Assembly: GCF_000420265.1 (NCBI RefSeq)
Contig: NZ_ATUP01000001.1
Span: 1,426,001 to 1,490,000 of the forward strand
Reading direction: 5' to 3'
Source of the DNA: Oceanicaulis alexandrii DSM 11625
GTDB taxonomy: Bacteria > Pseudomonadota > Alphaproteobacteria > Caulobacterales > Maricaulaceae
Length of the DNA: 64,000 nucleotides
The notes beneath the pieces were generated by a model that worked only from the letters and a program-made list of their open reading frames with translations, searched no databases and was not told the DNA's origin. The translations under genes were made by a program, and so were the position numbers. Shown here in pieces: positions 9,000 to 18,084 of the stretch (position 1 is the first letter of the stretch; each line of letters starts with the position of its first letter).

Positions 9000-9923
9000 C
9001 TAGTCCGGACTGATGGCGCCAGCGGCCATCCGGCTGGCTTCATCGCCCGCCAGCGTCGATCCGGCGCCCGGCTTCACGCGCAGGCGCTTGATCCGACGCG
9101 GATCAGAATCGAGCACTTCAAATTCAAAGCCGGAGGGGTGCGCCAACACCTCGCCGCGCTCGGGCACGCGACCGGCCAGGTGGAAAACCAGCCCGCCGAG
9201 CGTGTCCACATCATTCTCTTCTTCTTCGGTGGCGATCTCGCAACCCACGACCTCTTCAAGGTCCTCGATCATGGCGCGCGCATCCGCTTCCCAGCAATGC
9301 GGACCCTTGGCGAGGATGTTGGGCGTCTCCGCCTCGTCATGCTCATCCTCGATGTCGCCCACAATGGGTTCGATCAGGTCTTCAAGGGTGACGAGCCCAT
9401 CCGTGCCGCCAAATTCATCGACCACCAGGGCCATGTGCATGCGCCGAGACTGCATCTTCAACAGCAAGTCGAACGCGCGCATGGAGGCGGGCACATACAG
9501 CAGCGGGCGACGAATAGCGGGCAAGATGCGCATATCGCCCCAACCATCCGGCCCGCCCTCAGAGCCTTCCTCTGCGAAGCGGGACATATAGCCCAGCACG
9601 TCCTTGATGTGCGCCAGCCCCACAGGGTCATCCAGCGTCTCGCGGTAGACCGGAAGGCGCGAATGCGTGGCGTCGCCAAAGGTGCGCGTCAATTCCTTGA
9701 GCGGCGTTTCAATGTCGATGGCGACGATGTCGGCGCGAGGCACCATCACATCATCCACGCGCATGTCCTGAAACTCGCGCATATTCACCAGGAATGCGCC
9801 AGCATCCATGGGATCAGGCGCGCCGTTCACAATCGGCTCAACGTCCTGGGTTTCGGGGCGCGCCCCGCCAAAGGCCCGTTTGAAACGGGCCAAAAGACTT
9901 CGCGAAGACGGATCGTCGTTCAT
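9000..9923 (-). CDS. corC: CorC/HlyC-type CBS-domain protein
   Basis: 307-residue soluble member of the hemolysin C/CorC family. It has a pair of CBS domains (about residues 55-190, from MRVDDVMVPRADIVAIDIET to LVVDEFGGTDGLVTLEDLIE) and the C-terminal CorC_HlyC domain (about 210-290, LGGLVFHLAGRVPERGEVL). It lacks the membrane domain of the longer members. The signatures VMVPR and GGTDGLVTLEDL are diagnostic. In E. coli the homologue (YbeX/CorC) is tied to magnesium/cobalt efflux and to ribosome quality. Its place in ybeY-corC-lnt is the same as in E. coli (ybeY-ybeX-lnt). Confidence 0.93.
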   Translation of the reverse strand: MNDDPSSRSLLARFKRAFGGARPETQDVEPIVNGAPDPMDAGAFLVNMREFQDMRVDDVMVPRADIVAIDIETPLKELTRTFGDATHSRLPVYRETLDDPVGLAHIKDVLGYMSRFAEEGSEGGPDGWGDMRILPAIRRPLLYVPASMRAFDLLLKMQSRRMHMALVVDEFGGTDGLVTLEDLIEPIVGDIEDEHDEAETPNILAKGPHCWEADARAMIEDLEEVVGCEIATEEEENDVDTLGGLVFHLAGRVPERGEVLAHPSGFEFEVLDSDPRRIKRLRVKPGAGSTLAGDEASRMAAGAISPD

Positions 9924-9925
9924 GC

Positions 9926-10402
9926 CTATTCCTGTACGAGGTAGGGATCTGACATCCCCAGACCGGTGAGAACCGCCGTCTCCAGCGCTTCCATCTCGGT
10001 CGCCTCGTCTTCCTCCTGATGGTCAAACCCGTTTAAATGCAAAACGCCATGAAGCGCCAGATGCGCAGCGTGATCAATGAGTGAAAGCCCCGCCGCCTGT
10101 GCTTCGCGCGCGCATGTCTCATACGCCAGGATCACGTCGCCCGGATAGCCTTCACGGTCTGGCGCCGGGAAGGACAGCACATTGGTGGGCTTGTCCTTGT
10201 CACGAAACCGGCGATTAAGCTCATGCACGGTGGCGTCATCTGAGAACAAGATCACGGCCGCTCCGGCGCGCGGATCCTCCAGCTGACCCAGCCCGGCTTC
10301 GATGGCGGCGCGGCAGCGGTCCAGCAAGCCTTCATGCTCGCTCCAGTTCTCGGCTTCGAGAACAAATTCCACGCAATCCGCCTCAATCACCGCCTCAGAC
10401 AT
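9926..10402 (-). CDS. ybeY: Endoribonuclease YbeY
   Basis: Metal-dependent RNase needed for 16S rRNA 3'-end maturation and ribosome quality control. The 158-residue protein carries the zinc motif HGVLHLNGFDH (His-x3-His-x5-His) and the upstream PTNVLSFPAP signature. The start is the ATG at 10402, which overlaps the end of phoH by eight bases (ATGTCTGA). The frame is open further upstream, but those residues overlap phoH and are not YbeY-like. The order phoH-ybeY-corC-lnt matches many proteobacteria. Confidence 0.96.
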   Translation of the reverse strand: MSEAVIEADCVEFVLEAENWSEHEGLLDRCRAAIEAGLGQLEDPRAGAAVILFSDDATVHELNRRFRDKDKPTNVLSFPAPDREGYPGDVILAYETCAREAQAAGLSLIDHAAHLALHGVLHLNGFDHQEEDEATEMEALETAVLTGLGMSDPYLVQE

Positions 10403-11408
10403 GACCCGCCTCGTCGCTGCGCACGGCGTCATCGCGTTCATAGGCGTCCACGATGCGCGCCACCAAACCGTGCCGCACCACATCATGGCGGGTGAAGCGA
10501 TGCACGGCGATCCTTTGTTCATCCTGAAGCAGGCGTAACGCATGCGGCAAGCCCGAAGGCTCCCCCCGACGCAAATCGGTCTGGGTCGGATCACCCGTCA
10601 CCGCCATGCGCGAGCCTTCACCCAACCGGGTCAGGACCATGCGCATTTGAGGAATGGTGGCGTTCTGGGCCTCGTCGACGACGACAAAGGCGTTGTTGAG
10701 CGTCCGACCGCGCATGAAGGCCAGCGGAGCCACTTCGACCCGGCCCTCCTCGCGCATTTTCTCACTCAGGCGCTGACCCAGAGCGTCCCGGAGCGCATCC
10801 CAGATCGGCAGCAGATACGGATCGATCTTCTCGGTCAGGTCACCAGGCAGGAAACCCAGCCGTTCGCCGGCCTCGACCGCAGGACGGGTGATGATCAACC
10901 GGTCCACGCTGCCCAGCGCCAGTTGCGAGGCGCCATAAGCGACCGCCAGCAGCGTCTTGCCGGTGCCGGCCGGGCCGACGCCGAAGATCATGTCATAGGC
11001 GCGATCGTTTTTGAGCGATCTCACATAGCCCTGCTGACCATCGGTGCGGGCGGCGAAGCTGGCGCCCCGCGGCACCCGGATCACAGCGTCGATCTCTTCG
11101 CCGGCGTCGTCATCGGCCATCAGGCAGGCGGCTCGAGCGGCGGGCGGATCAATGGGCAGGCCTTCGCTTGCCCGGCCATAGAGCGCATTGAGCACACGAC
11201 GCGCCTCGATCCGCGCTCGCGCCTCTTCGGCAGTGATCACGATCTGACCCCCGCCCGGCGCTTCAAGCTGAACCTCCAGTTCATGCTCGAGCGTGGCGAA
11301 GTTTTCGTGACCCGGCCCGGCAAGGATGCGAACGAGATCGGAATCTTCAAAATGAAGCGTTTCGGACGCCGCCCGCTTGGGGCGACGCGGTTTTGATGAG
11401 CGGCTCAC
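10395..11408 (-). CDS. phoH: PhoH-family ATPase
   Basis: 337-residue PhoH-like protein (YbeZ type), an ATPase that works with YbeY in RNA metabolism. It has Walker [16 protein letters not shown] and Walker [10 protein letters not shown], and a RNA-binding-like N-terminal region (residues 1-110). It starts with GTG at 11408, which overlaps the miaB stop as GTGA. The overlap with ybeY downstream and miaB upstream marks a translationally coupled miaB-phoH-ybeY-corC-lnt unit. Confidence 0.95.
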   Translation of the reverse strand: MSRSSKPRRPKRAASETLHFEDSDLVRILAGPGHENFATLEHELEVQLEAPGGGQIVITAEEARARIEARRVLNALYGRASEGLPIDPPAARAACLMADDDAGEEIDAVIRVPRGASFAARTDGQQGYVRSLKNDRAYDMIFGVGPAGTGKTLLAVAYGASQLALGSVDRLIITRPAVEAGERLGFLPGDLTEKIDPYLLPIWDALRDALGQRLSEKMREEGRVEVAPLAFMRGRTLNNAFVVVDEAQNATIPQMRMVLTRLGEGSRMAVTGDPTQTDLRRGEPSGLPHALRLLQDEQRIAVHRFTRHDVVRHGLVARIVDAYERDDAVRSDEAGHV

Positions 11409-12811
11409 GCGGCTGCGATTTCCTTTGTAATCAGACGTCCGGACAGGGCGTTCTGGCTTGCCCCTGTGATCTCCACATTGGCGATCTGACCGATGAGTTC
11501 AAGCGGGCCTTCGCAATGAACCGCCTGCAGATAGGGGCTGCGGCCTGACAATTGGCCCTCAAACCGGCCTTCGCGCTCAAACAGGACAGGCAAGGTCTTG
11601 CCGATCATGGAGCGGTTGAACGCGATCTGCTGCTCTGACAAAAGCGCCTGCAAGCGCGCCAGGCGCTCGCTTTTCACCGCTTCGTCGATCTGGTTGAACA
11701 TGGCGGCGCCCGGCGTGCCGGGACGCTTGGAGTATTTGAACGAGAAGCAGGACGCGTAATTGACCTGGCGCACCAGCTCCATCGTCGCCTCGAAATCCGC
11801 ATCGGTCTCGCCGGGAAAGCCCACGATCATATCGCCGGAAATGGCGATGTCGGGGCGAGCTGCGCGCAGTTTCTCGATGCTCTCGAGATAATCCGCAGCC
11901 GTGTGCGAACGGTTCATGGATTTGAGGATCTTGTCCGATCCCGCCTGCACGGGCAGGTGGAAATACGGCATCAGCTTGGGCTCGTCCGCAAAGGCCTGGA
12001 TGAGATCGTCGTCCATGTCCTTGGGGTGAGAGGTGGTGAAGCGGATCCGCTCAATGCCGCCGATCTTGGCCAGATGGCGCACCAGCTGGCCAAGGCCCCA
12101 AACCCCGCCTGCGGCGTCAGCCTTCGGCGCATCGCCATGATAGGCGTTGACGTTCTGGCCCAGCAGCGTCACTTCGCGCACGCCCTTGGCGGCCAGCGCC
12201 CGTACTTCGGCGACGATCTGGTCCACCGGACGCGACCATTCCGCACCGCGGGTATAAGGCACCACGCAGAAGGTGCAGAACTTGTCACACCCTTCCTGCA
12301 CGGTGACGAAGGCCGTGAAGCCCTCCACATGGCGCTCGGGTCCGGCGAGGGCGTCAAATTTCTCTTCGACCTCGAACTCGGTGTCGAGGGCTTCGCCGCG
12401 CGCGCGGTGCACATTGGCGATCAGTTCAGGCAGCTTGTGATAGGTTTGCGGGCCGACCACCAGATCAACGACCGGCGCGCGGCGCTGGATCTCCGCGCCT
12501 TCCGCCTGGGCGACGCAGCCGGCGACCGTGATGGTCATCGGCTTGCCGGTGGAGGCTTTCTCTTCCTTGAGCGGCTTCAGGCGCCCCAGCTCGGAATAGA
12601 CTTTTTCAGCCGCTTTCTCGCGGATATGGCACGTGTTCAGGATCACCAGATCCGCGCCGTCGGGCTCGTCGGCGGGCTCATAGCCCAAAGGCGCCAGGAC
12701 ATCGCGCATGCGCTCTGAATCATAAACGTTCATCTGACAGCCGTAGGTCTTGATGAACAGGCGCTTGCGGTCTTTGTGCGTGGTGTCGGCGTCGCGAATG
12801 ATATCGGTCAT
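11405..12811 (-). CDS. miaB: tRNA-2-methylthio-N6-isopentenyladenosine synthase MiaB
   Basis: Radical-SAM methylthiotransferase that adds the methylthio group to i6A37 of tRNA. 468 residues: N-terminal UPF0004 domain with three cluster cysteines ([32 protein letters not shown]), radical-SAM motif [15 protein letters not shown], and a C-terminal TRAM domain ([19 protein letters not shown]). It is the first gene of the coupled run into phoH. Upstream, 12812-12936, is a 125-bp gap before fur that probably holds its promoter. Confidence 0.97.
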   Translation of the reverse strand: MTDIIRDADTTHKDRKRLFIKTYGCQMNVYDSERMRDVLAPLGYEPADEPDGADLVILNTCHIREKAAEKVYSELGRLKPLKEEKASTGKPMTITVAGCVAQAEGAEIQRRAPVVDLVVGPQTYHKLPELIANVHRARGEALDTEFEVEEKFDALAGPERHVEGFTAFVTVQEGCDKFCTFCVVPYTRGAEWSRPVDQIVAEVRALAAKGVREVTLLGQNVNAYHGDAPKADAAGGVWGLGQLVRHLAKIGGIERIRFTTSHPKDMDDDLIQAFADEPKLMPYFHLPVQAGSDKILKSMNRSHTAADYLESIEKLRAARPDIAISGDMIVGFPGETDADFEATMELVRQVNYASCFSFKYSKRPGTPGAAMFNQIDEAVKSERLARLQALLSEQQIAFNRSMIGKTLPVLFEREGRFEGQLSGRSPYLQAVHCEGPLELIGQIANVEITGASQNALSGRLITKEIAAA

Positions 12812-12936
12812 GGGCGGAGCCGGCCTCCCTTGCGGCGAAAGTATGTGGATAAGGGAGGACGGGTTATGGGGATAGAGTGGGGCGGATGCAAGGCGCCGCT
12901 TGACGATCCGCTGCCTGAAGCGCGGTTAACGCCCCT

Positions 12937-13359
12937 CTATTTGCCGTCCTCGATCTTTACGCCGTAAAGCTCGAGCCGGTGATCGACCAGCTTGTAGCCC
13001 AGGCGCTTGGCGATGGCCTCTTGCAGGCGCTCGATCTCTTCATCCATGAATTCGACCACTTCGCCGGTCTTCAGGTCAATGAGATGGTCGTGGTGGTCGT
13101 CTGAGGCTTCTTCATAGCGCGAGCGGCCGTCGCGGAAGTCATGACGCTCGATGATGCCGGCTTCTTCAAACAGGCGCACGGTGCGGTAGACGGTGGCCAG
13201 CGAAATACGCGAATCCACGTCCGAGGCGCGGCGATGCAGCTCTTCCGCATCGGGGTGGTCTTCAGCTTGCGACAGGATGCGCGCGATGACGCGGCGTTGT
13301 TCTGTCATGCGCAGACCTTTTTCCACGCAGAGCTTCTCAATCCGATCCGGCATCGCCAA
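12937..13359 (-). CDS. fur: Ferric uptake regulator family protein
   Basis: 140-residue Fur-family repressor. The N-terminal winged helix has RMTEQRRVIARIL and SLATVYRTVRLFEEAGII; the dimerisation half has the histidine-rich metal site (DDHHDHLIDLKTGEVVEF) and the family DEEIERLQE helix. The C-terminal CxxC structural zinc site of many Fur proteins is missing, as is common in alphaproteobacterial Fur/Mur proteins. In this class such proteins respond to iron or manganese, and the sequence does not decide between them. It stands alone, with gaps on both sides. Confidence 0.92.
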   Translation of the reverse strand: MAMPDRIEKLCVEKGLRMTEQRRVIARILSQAEDHPDAEELHRRASDVDSRISLATVYRTVRLFEEAGIIERHDFRDGRSRYEEASDDHHDHLIDLKTGEVVEFMDEEIERLQEAIAKRLGYKLVDHRLELYGVKIEDGK

Positions 13360-13445
13360 CTCCCTAACCTGTGGGGCGTGCGCCCCGTCCTGTCCTTGAT
13401 AGCCAGCCTCGGCGGGGCGTGTCCATATGTCGCGCGACTTCGATG

Positions 13446-13889
13446 TCAGACCAGATCGCGCGCCAGAACCCGTGCGGCGGCCCCGTCGCGATAATATCGC
13501 TTGCGCAAGCCGATCTGACGATAGCCTGCCCCCTCATATAGGGCGCTCGCAGCCGTATTGCGCTCTGACACTTCCAGAAACAATCGCCGGGCGCCCGAAC
13601 GGCGCGCCGCCGCCTCGCTTTGCGCCAGCAAGAACGCCCCGACGCCCGACCGGCGCGCATCGGGCAGAACGCCAATGGTCAAAAGCTCGCATTCCCCAGC
13701 CACCGTGCGGATCAGCGACAGGCCTTGCGGCGTCGCCTCAGACCGCGCAATCAGGCCTTTGACGCCGGATGACGCCAGCAAGCGGGCAAAGTCCGCCTCG
13801 CTCCAGGGGTCGTCAAAGCACGCGGCGTGAAGCGCAGCGAAAAGCTCCGCCGCCTCAACGCCGGCTTCAAACCCTTCAACGGCGCTCAT
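13446..13889 (-). CDS. rimI: Ribosomal-protein-alanine N-acetyltransferase RimI
   Basis: 147-residue GNAT acetyltransferase. The N-terminal segment FDDPWSEADFARLL is the RimI signature, followed by the acetyl-CoA loop (VLPDARRSGVGAFLL) and the C-terminal LFLEVSERNTAASALYEGAGY motif. Its ATG overlaps the tsaB stop by four bases (ATGA), the usual tsaB-rimI coupling. In the E. coli family the substrate is the N-terminal alanine of ribosomal protein S18. Confidence 0.93.
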   Translation of the reverse strand: MSAVEGFEAGVEAAELFAALHAACFDDPWSEADFARLLASSGVKGLIARSEATPQGLSLIRTVAGECELLTIGVLPDARRSGVGAFLLAQSEAAARRSGARRLFLEVSERNTAASALYEGAGYRQIGLRKRYYRDGAAARVLARDLV

Positions 13890-14533
13890 GCCGGCGTATG
13901 GCCGCCGGGCAGTTTCGCATCCGGCGGACGCGCATAGAGCGGGGAGGGAGAGGGCGCATCATCAGGCGCAGCCTCGGTCAGCTGCAGCAGTTCGCGCAAA
14001 GGCGGCGCCGGATCGAAATGGCTCGGATCAGCGCCCACCAGTGCCGCGCCAGACCCGGTCAGATACAGCCCGCCAAAGGCTTCCATTTCATCTTGCGCGT
14101 CATGGGCGTTGCCATGGCAGATGTCCGTCACCGGACGGCCATGCGTGTAAAGTCGCCAGACCAGATCGCCGCGCCTTGCGTCATGAATGGCCATGACCGT
14201 GCGTTCGCCCTTGGGGTCGGTGCGCAGGGCCAATGCATCCAGATTGGACACGCCCAGCGCCTTCGCCCCGGTCGAGAGCGCCAGTCCGCGCGTGAACGCA
14301 ACGCCCACGCGCGTGCCGGCAAACCCGCCCGGCCCCACATTCACGCCGATCCGGGTGAGAGATTGCGGGCTGACGCCGGCCTCTGATAGACAGTCCTCGA
14401 CCATAGGGGCCAAGGCTTCAGCATGGCCGCGGCCGATTTCTTCAGCCCGCATCACGATTCGATCCCCGGCTTTCACCGCGCAGGCGCACCAGGGACCGAT
14501 CGTGTCCACCACCAGAAAGGCGGGTTTGCTCAT
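13886..14533 (-). CDS. tsaB: tRNA threonylcarbamoyladenosine biosynthesis protein TsaB
   Basis: Inactive paralogue of TsaD that scaffolds the enzyme making t6A37 in tRNA. 215 residues starting MSKPAFLVVDTIG, with the ASKHA-fold signature VGPGGFAGTRVGVAFTRGLA and HAEALAPMVEDCL. It comes three bases after the nitroreductase stop and overlaps rimI, so the three genes probably form one transcript. Confidence 0.94.
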   Translation of the reverse strand: MSKPAFLVVDTIGPWCACAVKAGDRIVMRAEEIGRGHAEALAPMVEDCLSEAGVSPQSLTRIGVNVGPGGFAGTRVGVAFTRGLALSTGAKALGVSNLDALALRTDPKGERTVMAIHDARRGDLVWRLYTHGRPVTDICHGNAHDAQDEMEAFGGLYLTGSGAALVGADPSHFDPAPPLRELLQLTEAAPDDAPSPSPLYARPPDAKLPGGHTPA

Positions 14534-14536
14534 GGC

Positions 14537-15175
14537 TTACTTCATCAGCTTGGCGCCCTCGTCGAAGCTGAGCTTCGGCAAGCGCGGGAAGAGTTTCTCA
14601 GTGGTGCCGTATCCAAGATTGATCAGGAAATTGGAGCGCCAGGCGCCCATTTCGGGATCATTCTTGAAAAATTCCTCGTCGACGCCGTCCTTGTCAAAGC
14701 CTGACATGGCCCCGCAATCAAGGCCCAGCGCACGCGCCGCCATGATCAGATAGGCGCCTTGCAGCGTGCTGTTGCGGAAACCGTTTTCAAACCGGGCTTC
14801 GTCGGACTCAAACCAGTCTTTCGCTTCCGGATTGTGCGGGAAGAGCTGGGGCACTTTCTCGTGGAAGTTCCAGTCCCAGGCCAGAACCACCGTCACCGGC
14901 GCGGTGACGGTCTTTTCGATATTGGGTTCGATCAGGTGCGGTTTCAGCCGGGCCTGATGTTCACCCTGCAGGAACAGGAAACGCGCCGGAGACTGATTGG
15001 CGCTGGTCGGGCCATATTGCAGCAGCTCGTAGAGCGCGCGGATGGTCGTCTCCGACACCGGCTTGTCTTCCCACGAATAAAAGGTGCGCGCGCCGCGGAA
15101 CAGCTGGTCCAGCGCGTGATCGGGCAACACCCCATGACGGTCTTCCAGGGCGAGCGGGGCTTGGGCGTCGGTCAT
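14537..15175 (-). CDS. RutE/HadB-like NADH-dependent nitroreductase-family protein
   Basis: 212-residue FMN enzyme of the nitroreductase family, closest by eye to malonic semialdehyde reductase (RutE). It has the FMN contact near the start of the fold ([17 protein letters not shown]), the [16 protein letters not shown] motif and [20 protein letters not shown] in the C-terminal half. No other rut gene is in the window, so pyrimidine degradation cannot be inferred; it may serve general reduction. It lies immediately upstream of tsaB-rimI. Confidence 0.85.
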   Translation of the reverse strand: MTDAQAPLALEDRHGVLPDHALDQLFRGARTFYSWEDKPVSETTIRALYELLQYGPTSANQSPARFLFLQGEHQARLKPHLIEPNIEKTVTAPVTVVLAWDWNFHEKVPQLFPHNPEAKDWFESDEARFENGFRNSTLQGAYLIMAARALGLDCGAMSGFDKDGVDEEFFKNDPEMGAWRSNFLINLGYGTTEKLFPRLPKLSFDEGAKLMK

Positions 15176-15269
15176 AAATGCGGCTCCGATACGATGACAA
15201 CGGGTGAATCAGCCTGAAGGCGATCAACGTGAAGATCGACCATACTTGTCTGATTTGGTTCTGAAGCGA

Positions 15270-15839
15270 TTAAAGCACAGCCTCGACGCTGCTCACTTCA
15301 GGCACATAGTGCTTGAGCAGGTTTTCGATGCCTTGCTTGAGCGTCAGGGTCGAGGACGGGCAGCCTGCGCAGGCGCCGCGCATGTGAAGCTGCACCACGC
15401 CCGAGCCTTCATCATAGCTGTGAAAGACGATGTCGCCGCCATCGCGCGCCACGGCGGGGCGGACGCGCGTGTCGATGACATCCTTGATCTCTTTCACGAT
15501 CCCGGCGGCTTCACCTTCATAAGCGGCATGGCCGTCATGCTCGGCGTCGCCAAAGAGCGCCTTGTCGCTTTCCAGGCAATCCATGATCGCGCCCAATACG
15601 GCGGGTTTGATATGGGGCCAGTCCACGCCTTCAGCCTTGGTCACAGAGATGAAGTCCTGACCGGCGAAAACGCGGATGACGCCATCAACCCGAAACAGCT
15701 CACGCGCCAGATATGAGTTTTCCGCCTCTTCCGGCGTCGCGAAATCACGCGGACCTTCCATGGAAACGGACTGGCCGGGCAGGAATTTCAGCGTATCAGG
15801 GTTCGGGGTGTCTTCGGTCTGGATAAACATATCGGGCAT
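15270..15839 (-). CDS. nfuA: NifU-family iron-sulfur scaffold/carrier (NfuA type)
   Basis: 189-residue protein with an N-terminal Nfu_N domain (MFIQTEDTPNPDTLKFLPG) and a C-terminal NifU-like domain (DTRVRPAVARDGGDIVFHSY then MRGACAGCPSSTLTLK). The Cys-Ala-Gly-Cys pair holds the cluster that the protein passes to target apoproteins; MiaB, encoded nearby, is the kind of client such carriers serve. This is the common alphaproteobacterial NfuA architecture. It is a single gene with gaps of about 90 bp on each side. Confidence 0.93.
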   Translation of the reverse strand: MPDMFIQTEDTPNPDTLKFLPGQSVSMEGPRDFATPEEAENSYLARELFRVDGVIRVFAGQDFISVTKAEGVDWPHIKPAVLGAIMDCLESDKALFGDAEHDGHAAYEGEAAGIVKEIKDVIDTRVRPAVARDGGDIVFHSYDEGSGVVQLHMRGACAGCPSSTLTLKQGIENLLKHYVPEVSSVEAVL

Positions 15840-15920
15840 CCTGCGCGGGTCTGTGAACCCTTGAAATGGCCCGTGGCGCGGCGGCGTTCAACCCCAGACG
15901 AAGTAAGGGATCATGGCCTG

Positions 15921-16397
15921 TCAGGTCAGCGCCTTGATATCGGCGCGCGACAGATTGCCGGGCACCACCGTCACCGGAATGGTCCGGTCTTCAAACAGAC
16001 CCTTGCCGCGGCCCAGCGCGCTGACCAGCGGGCCAGGGCCGTCCTTGCCGGTCGATGCGCCCAGAACGAGGATTGAAATCGCCGGGTCGGTTTCCAGCAG
16101 ATCACGCAGGGCCTCGATCAGATCGCCGTCGCGCAAGATCACTTCCGGACGGGTCTCGGTGACCTCCTCGACATCCTCTGACAGGCTTTCAAGCGCCGCT
16201 TCGGCGGCTTCACGCGCTTCCGCGCGCATGGTCTCGCCCACACCCAGCCAGTGTTCGAACCCGCCTTCAGTGTCCACCACGGCCAGCACGGTGACGACCC
16301 CGCCCGTATTGCGGGCGCGGCGGGCGGCGAAATAGGCGGCGGAGCGGCTTTCTTCGGTGCCGTCAGCGATCAGAAGGAATTTACGCGGCGTGCTCAT
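15921..16397 (-). CDS. Universal stress protein family
   Basis: 158-residue single-domain Usp protein starting MSTPRKFLLIADGTEESRSA. It has the ATP-binding type of C-terminal loop, LVLGASTGKDGPGPLVSAL, with the family G-x2-G-x9-G(S/T) spacing only partly kept, and the closing beta strand IPVTVVPGNLS. The frame extends 12 residues upstream, but MSTPRKF aligns with the usual family start. The stress that induces it cannot be told from the sequence. Confidence 0.85.
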   Translation of the reverse strand: MSTPRKFLLIADGTEESRSAAYFAARRARNTGGVVTVLAVVDTEGGFEHWLGVGETMRAEAREAAEAALESLSEDVEEVTETRPEVILRDGDLIEALRDLLETDPAISILVLGASTGKDGPGPLVSALGRGKGLFEDRTIPVTVVPGNLSRADIKALT

Positions 16398-16469
16398 GTC
16401 TGCGACGTTGCCGCGTTCCGTCATTTCCGGCAAGAGGGCTCATGACGCAGCCCCTTGAGACACACCATC

Positions 16470-17054
16470 ATGACTGACGCCCCGCTCGCCCAAATGACCG
16501 ACCAACGCAACGCCTTGCGGCCGGCGCGGCAGGTGATTTTGTATTCTGACCGCCTTGAATGGGTGGAAGAGGGGCGGCTCGAGCGCCGGATTGCGTTGGA
16601 CGCCGTCAACGGCGTGCGCCTGTCCGTGGAGATGGCGGGCGCGCAAAGCCAGGTGGTGTGCCGGGTCAGCGGCCCGTCTGGCGAGATCCTGTTTGGCAGT
16701 CGACGCGCCGTATCCTTGAGTGACTGGCAGGATAATGCGTTGGAGTTCCAGACGCTGCTGGTCGCCCTTCACGAGGCCTTGCGTCCCCGGTTCGGCACAG
16801 TGCGCTTTACGGAAGGGCAAACATTGGGCTCACGCCTGATCCTGGGCGGGGTCGGGGTGGTGATGGCCAGCATGGCGATCAGCTATATGGGCTGGATGAT
16901 GCTCAATGAGCAAAGCGCCATGTTGGCGCTGGCGGGTCTGCCCTTTGCGGCGCTCGGCGGCTATCTGGCCTTCGCCTTCCGCCCCGGACGCCCTGTGCCC
17001 TACGACCCCGAAGCACTGATCACGCGCTTCACCGCCAAACCGGACGCAGGTTAG
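16470..17054 (+). CDS. Membrane protein of unknown function
   Basis: 194 residues from the ATG at 16470 (a TTG five codons upstream is possible). No family recognised. The N-terminal 90 residues look like a small beta-rich domain of pleckstrin-like type (RQVILYSDRLEWVEEGRLER then VVCRVSGPSGEILFGS). It is followed by two adjacent transmembrane segments (LILGGVGVVMASMAISYMGW and ALAGLPFAALGGYLAFAF) and a short tail. Its stop overlaps the stop of the convergent ATP-grasp gene by four bases (TTAG). Confidence 0.7.
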   Translation: MTDAPLAQMTDQRNALRPARQVILYSDRLEWVEEGRLERRIALDAVNGVRLSVEMAGAQSQVVCRVSGPSGEILFGSRRAVSLSDWQDNALEFQTLLVALHEALRPRFGTVRFTEGQTLGSRLILGGVGVVMASMAISYMGWMMLNEQSAMLALAGLPFAALGGYLAFAFRPGRPVPYDPEALITRFTAKPDAG

Positions 17055-17947
17055 GCGAGCTTGTCTTTCAGCGCTTCGACAAACACCGCGCCCATGTCCG
17101 GGCCTTGTTCGGGATAGAGATACGGCTCGATGATCTCGAGCTCCATCACCACCAGCCCGCCGGTCAGGCCGCGCACCATGTCGACGCGAGCGTAGAGAAA
17201 CTCGTCCTCGCCGGTGATGGCGCGGGCGGCGTTGAGCACCTCGCGCGCCAGAGCGAGATCCGCCTCGGACGGCTCCCAACGCACTTCGGTGGCGCCATAC
17301 AGCGACTGCACCCGGTAATCGCCGGATTTGGGGCGCTTGTTGAGCGCATGGGAGAACCGCCCGCCAAAGAAGATCATCGAGTATTCGCCCTCTTCCGGCA
17401 CGCCGGGCAGGAAGGGCTGGATCAGGCAGGCGCCAAGCGGCAGATCATCTGCGTCGGGCAAGGCTTCGCCCTTCTTGACCAGCGCCTGACGCCAGGCACC
17501 GCCACCCACCAGCGGTTTCACCACGATCTTGTCGCCGCCAAACCGGTCAAACCCCGCTGCAATAGCGTCCGCATCCGCCTTGTCCGCCCAGAGCGTCGGG
17601 ATAGAGGGAGCGCCCGCTTCATCCAGCGCCTTGAGATAGGTTTTCTCGATGTTCCAGCGCACCAGGGCCGGGCTGTTATAAACGGGGGCGATCTCATTGA
17701 GCCGATCGAGCGTATCGAGAAAATGCTGCAGCTTGGGCGGATAATCCCACACCGTGCCCACCATGAAGCCATCATAGACCGAGGCGTCAAACGGCTGGTC
17801 CCAGATGCAGGCTTCCAGGGAGATCCCTTCCGCCGCGCACGCCTTGGACAAGGCGCCGAATTCCAGATCGAACTCGAACCAGTCGTCACGGGCGCCCGGA
17901 CGATCCTTCATCATGTCGGCGGAGGTCAGAAAACAGATGCGGGTCAT
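17051..17947 (-). CDS. ATP-grasp domain protein (RimK/DcsG-like)
   Basis: 298-residue protein with an ATP-grasp fold: the first lobe includes YDGFMVGTVWDYPPKL, the ATP-binding part KIVVKPLVGGGAWRQ and the metal-binding end VVMELEIIEPYLYP. This layout fits ATP-dependent carboxylate-amine ligases such as glutathione-synthetase-like and DcsG-like enzymes. The substrate cannot be told. It is divergent from the adenosine kinase gene, with a 137-bp gap for promoters. Confidence 0.8.
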   Translation of the reverse strand: MTRICFLTSADMMKDRPGARDDWFEFDLEFGALSKACAAEGISLEACIWDQPFDASVYDGFMVGTVWDYPPKLQHFLDTLDRLNEIAPVYNSPALVRWNIEKTYLKALDEAGAPSIPTLWADKADADAIAAGFDRFGGDKIVVKPLVGGGAWRQALVKKGEALPDADDLPLGACLIQPFLPGVPEEGEYSMIFFGGRFSHALNKRPKSGDYRVQSLYGATEVRWEPSEADLALAREVLNAARAITGEDEFLYARVDMVRGLTGGLVVMELEIIEPYLYPEQGPDMGAVFVEALKDKLA

Positions 17948-18084
17948 GGGCTTCCTCGGTCAAATGGCGCTGGCGCAATCGCTTAACCCGTCCCATAGAG
18001 GTTTTCCAGAACCCTTCTGCGGGTTGAGTTTGCCGTGCCCCCGCGGTACACGCCCCCCGATTTCAGCTGCAGGATGACCCTCAC